Shown here in pieces: positions 23,556-31,750 of a stretch of 41,994 bases of DNA; within the stretch, counting starts at the first letter, position 1, and every line of letters starts with the position of its first letter. A model generated the notes under the pieces. That model made no database searches and had not been told where the DNA came from. It saw nothing but the letters and a program-made list of their open reading frames with translations. The position numbers and the translations under genes were made by a program. The stretch lies in contig JBJXHC010000046.1 in NCBI GenBank assembly GCA_046160825.1, forward strand, positions 1 to 41,994, given 5' to 3'. The DNA is from JBJXHC01 sp046160825. GTDB taxonomy: Bacteria > Bacteroidota > Ignavibacteria > UBA10030 > UBA6906.

Positions 23556-25193
23556 ATGGCGAATGCCGACCGCAGTCAGACACAACTCAAGAGAGAAGAA
23601 CAATACAAAGACCGTTGGACATCCTACGGCGGTGCCTCGGGAATCATTACCCTCTCGGAGAAACCGACTCCCACCCAGTTAAAACGATTTGATATCTTCC
23701 AGGAGTACGACGATAAGTTCCTCGAGAAGATCAGTCCGGATATCTCCATCGCAACATGGAAGAACGACACTGTACTCTTTGAAGAAGGGAGTTACATCGA
23801 CATTGCTTTTTATGTTGTGAAGGGAAGTATTGATGTGTACCTGCAAAAGCAGCAGGCAGCAGGCGGGCGACCCATCTTCGACCGGGCACGGACGGTGGTT
23901 GTCGGCGAAAGTGAAAGTGCACGAAAGCCCTCTGGTGGAGAGACAGTGTTCGATGCACGCGTAAAGCAGCAACCCGGTTCCCGTACGGCGATCACGTTCC
24001 TCTCTTCAATGGACTTCAATCTCCCGACAGGAGAGATTGCGTCGCTGAAAACCGGGGATCTGTTCGGTGAGATCGGAGCGCTCAGTGGCTGGCCGCAATC
24101 GGTGACCGCCAAGACGACATCGGAGTGCGAGCTTGTGCAGATCCGAGTTCCTGCCTTGCGCATGATGCGGCGAAAGTCCAGCGGGCTCAAAGCAAAACTC
24201 GATGCCATTTATCGCGAGCGCTCACTGGTTGCCCAGTTGAAAGCCACGCCGCTGTTCAACTCGTGTGACGATGAATTCATCCGTTCACTCGGCAAGTCTG
24301 TGGAACTTGTGTCATGCGAACCGGATGAAACGATCACGCGTCAGGGCGCGGCCGCTGATGCCATCTATCTGGTCCGTTCGGGGTTTGTGAAACTCCAACA
24401 GCGGTTGGGTGAGGGGGAGATTGTTGTATCGTATCTTTCAAAGGGGATGACCCTTGGCGAAGCGGAGCTTTTAACGGGTGACTCCGGTGGCTGGCTCTAC
24501 ACGGCATCGTCCAAGGAATACTCTGAGTTGGTGAAGATCAAGAAAGATGAATTCCTCGCCATCCTCAAACAATTCCCCACTATGGAGAAGCTTCTCTGGC
24601 ATTCAGTGATTGCACGGCTGAAAGAGGCCGGCTCCAGTCGCAGGAACATCGGGCAAGCGGAGTTCATTGACACCGCACTGACAAAGGGATTGGTGGAGGG
24701 AAACAGCATCCTTGTCATAGACCTGACGACATGTACAAGGTGCGACGATTGTGTACGTGGATGTGCAGAGACACATGGGGGCATACCACGATTTGTGCGT
24801 GAGGGTGAGAAATACGGGAACTTCCTCATTACCCGTTCATGCTACCACTGCGAAGACCCGGTCTGTCTTGTCGGCTGTCCAACCGGAGCGATCCGGCGGG
24901 CGGATGTTGGTGATGTCGTCGAGATTTCCGATCCGCTTTGTATCGGATGCCAGAGTTGTGCAAACAACTGTCCGTATGATGCAATCGTTATGTACGATAC
25001 GGGCGAGACCTGGCCACAGGATATGATTCCTGAAGGACTGCGCGCCAAACCCCGACAACTTGCCACCAAGTGCGATCAGTGCCACACCTCACCACAAGGC
25101 CCATCGTGCGTCAACAGTTGCCCACACGGCTGTGCAACCCGAATCGGGAGTATCGAAGAGTTCCAGCAATCTCTGTTGCGGTCGTCCGTATGA
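23556..25193 (+). CDS. Double cNMP-binding-like domain protein fused to a four-cluster [4Fe-4S] ferredoxin
   Basis: A 545-residue cytoplasmic protein. Two Crp-type cyclic-nucleotide folds come first: residues about 45-205 (GDLFGEIGALSGWPQS) and about 225-355 (KGMTLGEAELLTG). The phosphate-binding Arg of the usual PRxA segment is missing in both (PQSV and GWLY), so ordinary cAMP/cGMP binding is doubtful. The first fold carries an insertion of about 60 residues (99-160) that contains DRARTVVVGE. The C-terminal part is DmsB/NrfC-like, with sixteen Cys in four groups: CTRCDDCVRGC (393), CYHCEDPVCLVGCP (429), CIGCQSCANNCP (462) and CDQCHTSPQGPSCVNSCP (506). It should pass electrons between the membrane cytochrome b and a cytoplasmic partner. 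The start at 23556 is used because the frame upstream overlaps the previous gene. The stop overlaps the next ATG. Confidence 0.88.
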   Translation: MANADRSQTQLKREEQYKDRWTSYGGASGIITLSEKPTPTQLKRFDIFQEYDDKFLEKISPDISIATWKNDTVLFEEGSYIDIAFYVVKGSIDVYLQKQQAAGGRPIFDRARTVVVGESESARKPSGGETVFDARVKQQPGSRTAITFLSSMDFNLPTGEIASLKTGDLFGEIGALSGWPQSVTAKTTSECELVQIRVPALRMMRRKSSGLKAKLDAIYRERSLVAQLKATPLFNSCDDEFIRSLGKSVELVSCEPDETITRQGAAADAIYLVRSGFVKLQQRLGEGEIVVSYLSKGMTLGEAELLTGDSGGWLYTASSKEYSELVKIKKDEFLAILKQFPTMEKLLWHSVIARLKEAGSSRRNIGQAEFIDTALTKGLVEGNSILVIDLTTCTRCDDCVRGCAETHGGIPRFVREGEKYGNFLITRSCYHCEDPVCLVGCPTGAIRRADVGDVVEISDPLCIGCQSCANNCPYDAIVMYDTGETWPQDMIPEGLRAKPRQLATKCDQCHTSPQGPSCVNSCPHGCATRIGSIEEFQQSLLRSSV

Positions 25194-26035
25194 TCTTCAA
25201 CTATTTCCGACAGATTGAGCAATGGGTCAGGTCGCCGTTCTGGTTACGGACGTTTCTGATTGCCACGGTCGTTTGTGTGCTGGTATACGCTTCCAATCTT
25301 GTGTTGAGTGAAGTGCATCCGGGCAACTGGTGGGGGATTTCATATGGAACCGCGGCCACCTTTTTGATGGTTGGCGCTGCTTTGATCGGCGTCCGCCGGC
25401 GTTCCATGAACCGAGCGGCAAAGCAATCGTTGGGCAAATCCCGTGAATGGCTTCAGTTCCACCTGTACGCCGGGACACTCGCAGCGATTTTTGTCTTGAT
25501 GCATGGCGGCTTCACCCTTCCTTCGGGGGCACTGAACTGGTGGCTCTGGCTTCTCACCATCTGGGTGACCATTAGTGGATTGATCGGTGTTGCGATTCAA
25601 CGCGTCGTTCCGCGGATGCTCGCTTCAGGACTTACCACCGAGGTAGTCTATGAGCGGATACCGGAGCTGATAGTTCAGATTCGTGAAGGAGCGGAGAAAC
25701 TTGTTGAGACATGTACCGATCCTGTCCGCGACTTTTATCGGAGAAACCTCGTCACGGTTCTTGGTACGCTACAGCCTCGTGCGATCTACTATGTTGATAT
25801 TACGGGAGGCATACAGTCACGGGTACGGCAGTTCGACTACTTGCGTAAGGTGCTGTCTGCCGAGGAAAAGGAAAAACTGGATCGGCTTGAAACACTGTTC
25901 CGGACAAAACTGGAAATGGACGCGCACTACACTCTGCAGCGCGCACTCCGCTGGTGGTTGTATACACATGTACCGCTTTCGCTCGTGTTGTTAGTGTTGA
26001 TTGCGATTCATTTGTATGCAGTCTGGTATTATTGA
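25190..26035 (+). CDS. Membrane di-haem cytochrome b-like subunit
   Basis: A 281-residue membrane protein with about five helices (residues 20-40, 51-67, 90-107, 117-136 and 258-278) and a cytoplasmic or periplasmic loop of about 115 residues between helices four and five. Two helices each carry paired His residues 14 apart: H91/H105 (FHLYAGTLAAIFVLMHGG) and H260/H274 (THVPLSLVLLVLIAIHLY). This H-x13-H pair in two helices is the haem-ligand layout of cytochrome b proteins, so it likely holds two b haems and links the quinone pool to the flanking Fe-S and multihaem proteins. The ATG overlaps the upstream stop (ATGA). I do not recognise a named family. Confidence 0.78.
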   Translation: MIFNYFRQIEQWVRSPFWLRTFLIATVVCVLVYASNLVLSEVHPGNWWGISYGTAATFLMVGAALIGVRRRSMNRAAKQSLGKSREWLQFHLYAGTLAAIFVLMHGGFTLPSGALNWWLWLLTIWVTISGLIGVAIQRVVPRMLASGLTTEVVYERIPELIVQIREGAEKLVETCTDPVRDFYRRNLVTVLGTLQPRAIYYVDITGGIQSRVRQFDYLRKVLSAEEKEKLDRLETLFRTKLEMDAHYTLQRALRWWLYTHVPLSLVLLVLIAIHLYAVWYY

Positions 26036-26090
26036 TAAGAACCGCCAAGCAGTACGCCAGGGAAAGAACATTCTCTTTGACTAATTCTTA

Positions 26091-27698
26091 ATGGCAAAAC
26101 AGGACGATAAGCGACCCAAAGGTATATTCGGCGCCGCCAAGCTTGGTGTGGCGCGGAAGTACATCTTTCCGTCATCACGCAGCCAAATGATGAGGATGGG
26201 ATGGCTTGCGGGCATTGGCATTCTGGCGTATTTCCTCCTGAACACGTTTTTTCTCGACAACAGTTTTGTCTCAAGCGGTGAACTCTCATCGAAGCACGCG
26301 ACATTTGAAGCAGATTGTGCAAAATGCCACGTGCCTTTTGGCAATGTTACCGATGCAAAATGTCGGACGTGTCATGAAAAGACAGGCGACCGCCCGGGTG
26401 TCTACTCCTTTGCATCGCACTACGTGTACCGCTCAGGTAGCAGTAAGCGTATTGATGAGGGGAAGAATCGACTAGGCCACGATGAGCAGCCGTGTGCATC
26501 ATGTCATCCGGACCACAAAGGTCGCAGCGCGACCATTACACAAGTGTCGGATGTGCGCTGTATCGGTTGCCATCCGATCGGTTCCTTCAACAACGAGCAT
26601 CCTGAATTTGCATTCGCACGTGAGAGCATGCCCGACGATTCAACACTGATCTTTACGCACATCAAGCACACCAAACTCGTCATTGAGAAACTGCAGAAGG
26701 AACGAGGGAGTGCTTTTCGTGAGCAGGCGTGTTTACATTGCCACAATGCCCGTCCGGATGGGAAGAGTTTCAATCCGATCAACTACGACGTGCATTGTGC
26801 GGACTGCCATCTTACAACGTCGTCGGAGACGCCGCCGCTTCCGATAAAAGATTCGGGTGACCCGCTTTCTCCCGGAGTTGAGACACTCGAAATGATCCAG
26901 CGCCGTCGCGGTCCTGCTACAGAGTGGGCATTCTACACGAACCCGAATGAGTTCTCCGTCCGGGCAGGCGGACGAGTCGTAAAGTCGCCGCTCTATCATC
27001 AGGATCCCTGGGTGATGGAAAACCTCAGGCAAATCCGGCACGCGCTGTTTGCCGATCTTGGCCTTTCTGATCTTTTGAGCACGGAGGATGGCGCGACGGG
27101 ATTACAGCAACGCGAGAAGTACAAGAAGGCCATCGAAACGTTACGCGCGTATGTTGCCGGTCTGCGCGGACGCCCGGAACCGGAGATTCAAGCGGACCTC
27201 ACTCGTATTGATTCGTCGCTTCGAATTGCAGAACTCGCAGTTGCTGACGCAACGACACCGCTGTCCAACACACTGTTCGCGGGAGCTGCCCTGATGGAGA
27301 ATCCCGCTCTGACACCGGCACAGCGAACTGAGCTGGAAGATGTTGCCCTGCGTCTGACGAAGCCATGTCAGGAATGCCACATGGTCTCTCGTGCGGCCAT
27401 TGTGACCGTAAGAGCAAATCAACGTGCCTTGATGAGAGCGGAATTCGATCACCGTACCCATATTCTGGATCGACGCTGTCTTGATTGTCATACTGACATC
27501 CCGATTCCTGAAGTGTTCGATGCTGGAACAAAGCTCACTCATCCCATGGATCGTGCAGCCACGCAGAATATTCCCCGAAAAGACAACTGCGTGCAGTGTC
27601 ACAGTGCCGCGGCAAGTTCCAACGCGTGCGTTGCGTGTCACTTCTTTCATCCCAACAAGGACAATCGTGCCAACCTTCAACTCTTCGTTGATCGATAA
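26091..27698 (+). CDS. Membrane-anchored decaheme c-type cytochrome
   Basis: A 535-residue protein with a basic cytoplasmic start, one uncleaved helix (MGWLAGIGILAYFLLNTFF, about 36-54) and a periplasmic domain with ten CxxCH sites. Six lie at residues 76-240 (CAKCH, CRTCH, CASCH, CIGCH, CLHCH, CADCH) and four at 426-517 (CQECH, CLDCH, CVQCH, CVACH). Between the two groups is a haem-free stretch of about 185 residues that is largely helical. It could take electrons from the neighbouring cytochrome b and hand them to the soluble or surface cytochromes. The ATG is 55 bases after the previous stop; 12 bases separate it from the FHA gene. No T9SS or lipobox signal. Confidence 0.87.
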   Translation: MAKQDDKRPKGIFGAAKLGVARKYIFPSSRSQMMRMGWLAGIGILAYFLLNTFFLDNSFVSSGELSSKHATFEADCAKCHVPFGNVTDAKCRTCHEKTGDRPGVYSFASHYVYRSGSSKRIDEGKNRLGHDEQPCASCHPDHKGRSATITQVSDVRCIGCHPIGSFNNEHPEFAFARESMPDDSTLIFTHIKHTKLVIEKLQKERGSAFREQACLHCHNARPDGKSFNPINYDVHCADCHLTTSSETPPLPIKDSGDPLSPGVETLEMIQRRRGPATEWAFYTNPNEFSVRAGGRVVKSPLYHQDPWVMENLRQIRHALFADLGLSDLLSTEDGATGLQQREKYKKAIETLRAYVAGLRGRPEPEIQADLTRIDSSLRIAELAVADATTPLSNTLFAGAALMENPALTPAQRTELEDVALRLTKPCQECHMVSRAAIVTVRANQRALMRAEFDHRTHILDRRCLDCHTDIPIPEVFDAGTKLTHPMDRAATQNIPRKDNCVQCHSAAASSNACVACHFFHPNKDNRANLQLFVDR

Positions 27699-27710
27699 GG
27701 GAATGAAATA

Positions 27711-28634
27711 ATGCCCGCACGTCTCTTCTGCAAAACAGGGCAGCTTGCGGGTGCAAGTTATGAAATTGACCGTGAGGCAACACTCGGCAAAGGAGCGGAG
27801 AATACCATCCAGCTCTACCCGACAATTGTTTCGGGGAAACACGCCCGAATCTTCTTTGATGCAAAGATCAGCGCGTGGTTCATTGAGGACCTGAAGAGCA
27901 GAAACGGTACCCGTATCGATGGCGTCCGCGTGAACGGCATGGAACGACTCGATGCGTTAAATGTCATTACGTTCGCCGATAAGCTCGACTTTGTCTTTCA
28001 GGTTTTCAGTGGAGTGTCTCCGTCGCCAGTTGAGAAAAAACAGAAAACCGTTGCACCCGCTCCAGTCGTCGTCAAGCCGCCGAAGCAAGAAGAACGAAAG
28101 ACCGTGATGGGTGATGATGCCGGTCCGTTGCCGGTCTTTCAAGATGCAAAGCCGGATCGGGCGAGGACAGTCTATGACGATCAACCGATAGCTGTTCCCG
28201 AACTTGATAAGGAACCCAAGAAGGAACCGCAGCAAGAGCCGGCGAAGGCAGACAAGGCAAAGACTGTTGTCGGTACGTCGTTCGAACCCGCTCCGCGTCT
28301 CGATGACAAGAAAGAGACTCCGGACGTATCTCCTCAAGCGATGCAATTCGTTTTGGAGTTGCAGAACGCGAAGCAGGCCATGAATTCCTTTATGTTGCGG
28401 GAAGGGGAAAACTCAATTGGCCGGGAGCCGGCGAACACGATCCAGATTGATGATGGTTCTATTTCGCGCAAGCATGCAATTCTGATTCTGGCGGGAGGTC
28501 GTGTGACGGTGAAGGATCTGGGGAGCAAGAATGCCACGATGCTCAACAACGAGCGGGTGAATTATGAAATGGAAGTACGATCGGGGTCAACACTAATATT
28601 TGGAATTGTCAAGGCCGTTCTGAAAAAACAATAA
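27711..28634 (+). CDS. Double-FHA-domain protein
   Basis: A 307-residue cytoplasmic phospho-threonine reader. FHA1 (about residues 8-100) shows LGKGAENTIQL, SGKHARI and SRNGTRIDG; its leading Arg of GR is Lys. FHA2 (about 225-305) is canonical: IGREPANTIQIDDGSISRKH and SKNATMLNNERV. The linker (105-205) is Pro/Lys/Glu-rich and has repeated Thr sites of similar context: ERKTVMGDD (T131), DRARTVYDD (T153) and DKAKTVVGTS (T185). These could be phosphorylated by the kinase encoded downstream and bound by FHA domains, in the manner of GarA/OdhI or T6SS Fha proteins; that is inference. The AAGGGA before the ATG is a good ribosome site. Five bases separate it from the oxidoreductase gene. Confidence 0.9.
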   Translation: MPARLFCKTGQLAGASYEIDREATLGKGAENTIQLYPTIVSGKHARIFFDAKISAWFIEDLKSRNGTRIDGVRVNGMERLDALNVITFADKLDFVFQVFSGVSPSPVEKKQKTVAPAPVVVKPPKQEERKTVMGDDAGPLPVFQDAKPDRARTVYDDQPIAVPELDKEPKKEPQQEPAKADKAKTVVGTSFEPAPRLDDKKETPDVSPQAMQFVLELQNAKQAMNSFMLREGENSIGREPANTIQIDDGSISRKHAILILAGGRVTVKDLGSKNATMLNNERVNYEMEVRSGSTLIFGIVKAVLKKQ

Positions 28635-28639
28635 GGAAT

Positions 28640-30955
28640 ATGAACACATCCATCGCATACCAAGCGGACGGTACACTGAATCTTCGCGTGCCCGCGAAGC
28701 TGCCGGAAGTCATTGACCTGCTTATCGTGGGTGGAGGACCTGCGGGTACAGCGGCTGCTTTTCATGCAAAGGAACTGGGACTGAGCGCGCTCGTGATCGA
28801 CTACGACGACCTCATGAAACGCATACGCGACTATCCGAAGGACAAGTTGATCCTTCCGGACTTTGGCGGTGGGGATCAGATGCGGTTTCCCAAAGGAGGA
28901 TCGCTCATCTCTGCCCTGCACTTTGCTGCGCTCGACAAGGACGAGATATGTGTTCAATGGAAGCAATTGTATGTCGAGCACAGTGTCCCTGCGCAGGTCG
29001 GTATCGAATTGCTCGGGATCGAGAAGCGTAGCGACGGAGTATGGCAGGTGAAAACCTGGAACCATAACACGAAAGCCGCGCAGCAGTTCCTCGCACGGCA
29101 CATTTGCATCGGGATCGGTCGTGGTGTGCCCCGGCGTTTTGATATTCCCGGTAACACGGACGGTATCGCGTACCGGCTTGCCGACGCTGCCGCGTATGTC
29201 GGCCAGCCAGCACTTGTTCTCGGCGGAGGAACCTCGGCGGCTGAAGCTGTCATTGCGATCAGCACAGTCAAGGCGAAAGCCGGTGATCCATCACCAATCT
29301 GCTGGTCGTATCGTAGCGAGAAACTCCCCAAAGTTTCAAAAGCCCTGGCTGAAGTTTTCTTTGAAGCGTACACTGGCAACGGTAACATCCGATACTTTCC
29401 CAACAGTGAGCCGGTTGCGGTCGTGACTGCCGATGACAAAAAAGATTATCTTTCTGTGAGGACCGACAGACGTATCATGCCCGGCAGGCCCAATGAGACA
29501 GCGCATCTCGAGTTTGCCAAGGAGTTCTGCATTGCTTGTATCGGAGAGGATATCCCTGAGGGATTCCTGAATTCGATGGGCATCTTCATGGCCACAGGAG
29601 GCCCGTCAAACAAGAAGCGTATGCTCGTTACTCCGATCCTTGAAACCCAACAACCGAATGTGTATCTGATCGGAGACATACTCAGTCAGGCGTTTCTTGA
29701 GACTGATTCCTTCGATGCAGACCCGACCACATTCCGGGAGATCAAGCACCGCGGCAACATCAAGGCGGCAATGCGGGATGGCGTCATCGTTGCCAAAGTC
29801 GCAGTCCAGAAAATTGAAGGGAAGAAGGAATTCGATCTGGTCATAGACTTTGAAGATGCACCGGTCGAAAAGCCCAGAACAATAACTCCGGCGATGACCA
29901 TACTCACTCCTGGACCGCCGCAGGAAGCGGTTGAAGCAGCCCGTCCGGCTGAAGCGCGCACAGCATATCTCGTTCGCCTGCTGGCGGGAAATGTGGAGGA
30001 GGAAGAGTTCACGTTGACAAAGGACGGGGTAACGACGATCGGACGGAAGTTCTGTGATATTGTCTTTCCTGACGACATCATGCTTTCGGAACGTCATGCC
30101 TCAATCTCACAAACGTCGGAAGGATTTCTCCTCCGCGACGATGGCAGCGCGTCAGGAGTGTTCCTCCGTGCCCGCGAAGGTGTCCCCATGGAGGTAGCCT
30201 CCGGCGACCCTCTCCGTTTGGGCAGACAGTTTTTGCTGTTCAAATCCGCGGGTGATTCGTTGACATTCGTGCATTATGATTTCAACGGAAAAAGTATCGG
30301 CACACACAACGTAGAGCAAAAGACCATTGTGCTTGGCCGCGAAGCTCCGGACCTTACACTCGACGCAAATGACATGACGCTTTCCCGACGACACCTGTCG
30401 ATTTCCGGTAAGGATGGCAAAGTCTTCATCAAAGACCTCAAGAGTGTTAACGGGACATTCCTGAAAGTAAACAGCGCCGTAAAACTTGAACATGGTGATC
30501 AGTTCCGCCTCGGACGACAATCCTTCAAGCTGAATCTCGAGCGTTCGGTGACGCCTGCGGTTGATCGAATCCGAACTGTCGTCTCCTTGGGACCTCCGCC
30601 ACCTCCGAAACCGACAATCGAAACACCTCCATCCAAGAAGGTGGAGGCAACACCTGCTGCTGGAGGGATGGTTGTGACATTCAAGAATTCAGGAAAAAGT
30701 TGTACCTTTACAAAGGGTCAGACGTTGTGTGACATTGCCGAAAAGAACGGAATCAAGATTGTGGCTGAATGTCACGCCGGAATTTGTGGGAGCGACCCGA
30801 TCAGGATCGTTTCGGGGCAGGAGAACTTGAATCCGCCCGGTGCAGAGGAAGCAGGAACACTGGACGATATTTGCAGTCGTAAAGCAGGCGAGTACAGACT
30901 CGCGTGCATGGCAAAACCAACAGGGGCCGTTGAAGTGGAGACTATTGGATCGTGA
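28640..30955 (+). CDS. Flavin oxidoreductase fused to two FHA domains and a [2Fe-2S]-like ferredoxin
   Basis: A 771-residue cytoplasmic fusion. The N-terminal part is a two-dinucleotide-fold flavoprotein: FAD site LLIVGGGPAGTAA (28-40), NAD(P) site LVLGGGTSAAEA (192-203) and the second FAD strand VYLIGDILSQA (341-351). It lacks the redox CxxC of thioredoxin reductase at the expected place. FHA1 (about 445-535; IGRKFCDIVF, SERHAS) has lost the canonical Asn; FHA2 (about 555-634; LGREAPDLTL, SRRHLS, SVNGTFL) is complete. After a Pro-rich linker with DRIRTVVS (T646) comes a ferredoxin-like domain whose cluster loop reads CHAGICGSD and ends with RLACMA: the third Cys is Asp719. It could feed NAD(P)H electrons into the redox cluster under phospho-control. 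The stop overlaps the PP2C start. Confidence 0.87.
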   Translation: MNTSIAYQADGTLNLRVPAKLPEVIDLLIVGGGPAGTAAAFHAKELGLSALVIDYDDLMKRIRDYPKDKLILPDFGGGDQMRFPKGGSLISALHFAALDKDEICVQWKQLYVEHSVPAQVGIELLGIEKRSDGVWQVKTWNHNTKAAQQFLARHICIGIGRGVPRRFDIPGNTDGIAYRLADAAAYVGQPALVLGGGTSAAEAVIAISTVKAKAGDPSPICWSYRSEKLPKVSKALAEVFFEAYTGNGNIRYFPNSEPVAVVTADDKKDYLSVRTDRRIMPGRPNETAHLEFAKEFCIACIGEDIPEGFLNSMGIFMATGGPSNKKRMLVTPILETQQPNVYLIGDILSQAFLETDSFDADPTTFREIKHRGNIKAAMRDGVIVAKVAVQKIEGKKEFDLVIDFEDAPVEKPRTITPAMTILTPGPPQEAVEAARPAEARTAYLVRLLAGNVEEEEFTLTKDGVTTIGRKFCDIVFPDDIMLSERHASISQTSEGFLLRDDGSASGVFLRAREGVPMEVASGDPLRLGRQFLLFKSAGDSLTFVHYDFNGKSIGTHNVEQKTIVLGREAPDLTLDANDMTLSRRHLSISGKDGKVFIKDLKSVNGTFLKVNSAVKLEHGDQFRLGRQSFKLNLERSVTPAVDRIRTVVSLGPPPPPKPTIETPPSKKVEATPAAGGMVVTFKNSGKSCTFTKGQTLCDIAEKNGIKIVAECHAGICGSDPIRIVSGQENLNPPGAEEAGTLDDICSRKAGEYRLACMAKPTGAVEVETIGS

Positions 30956-31749
30956 GCGCCACCGTCAGTTTCGGAATCGGATCAGATGTGGGAGTAGTCC
31001 GTGAAGAGAACCAGGACTGTGTTGGGAAATTCCCGGATGATACTGTGGATTTTTCGACACCGCAGGGTCTGCTCTTTGTGGTTGCTGACGGCATGGGAGG
31101 TCACCGTGGCGGCAGGATGGCGAGCCAACTGGCAGTGAAGGTTATTGGTGAGCGATTTTTTTCAAGCGAGAATACCGGAACAGTTGCGGATCGGTTGCTT
31201 GCGGCCGTCACAGCGGCGAACAAGCATATCTACGAGTACAGTCTCGATCAACCTGAATTGAATGGGATGGGAACAACATGCGTGACCCTGGCGCTCCATC
31301 AAAGCGGTGTGTGCATTGCCCATGTCGGAGATAGTCGCATTTACCGCGTTTCCAACAGGAAGATCACTCAACTCACCAACGATCATTCGCGGGTTGCAGA
31401 AATGGAGCGTCGAGGCATATTGACAAAAGAGGAAGCGCTCGTGCATCCTGAACGATCCCAATTGTATCGTGCCCTCGGCGTCCGCGCCGAAGTCGAGGTC
31501 GATGTTGCTGATGGTGTTGATTTCCGTCGGGGCGACTACTTTGTTCTGTGTACGGACGGTCTTTCCAATATGGTCGAAGACGACGAGATTATGGATTTGG
31601 TGATCAAGCATTCTCCCCAGGATGCGTGTGATTCCCTTATAGCGTTGGCAAACCAGCGCGGAGGATTTGACAATATCACAGTTGAAGTGGTTCAAATAAA
31701 CGGAAGCGAAAGCTTTTTTGACCGGCTGAAAAATACCATCGTACGCTGA
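30952..31749 (+). CDS. PP2C-family Ser/Thr protein phosphatase
   Basis: A 265-residue cytoplasmic phosphatase of the Stp/PphA type that removes phosphate from Ser/Thr using two metal ions. The metal ligands and motifs are complete: VVREENQD, VVADGMGGHRGG, GMGTTCVTLAL, AHVGDSRIYRV, LTNDHSRV, LCTDGLSNMVEDDEI and GGFDNITVEVV. It begins with GTG overlapping the previous stop (GTGA) and is followed two bases later by the kinase gene, the usual kinase/phosphatase pairing. Its likely substrates are the kinase itself and the FHA-linked proteins next door. Confidence 0.95.
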   Translation: MSATVSFGIGSDVGVVREENQDCVGKFPDDTVDFSTPQGLLFVVADGMGGHRGGRMASQLAVKVIGERFFSSENTGTVADRLLAAVTAANKHIYEYSLDQPELNGMGTTCVTLALHQSGVCIAHVGDSRIYRVSNRKITQLTNDHSRVAEMERRGILTKEEALVHPERSQLYRALGVRAEVEVDVADGVDFRRGDYFVLCTDGLSNMVEDDEIMDLVIKHSPQDACDSLIALANQRGGFDNITVEVVQINGSESFFDRLKNTIVR

Positions 31750-31750
31750 T

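Noticed and set aside
28640..30955. Thioredoxin reductase
   Set aside because: The flavin/NAD folds are similar, but the redox CxxC is not in the expected place; a CIAC at residues 297-300 lies in a beta strand near the C-terminal FAD part.
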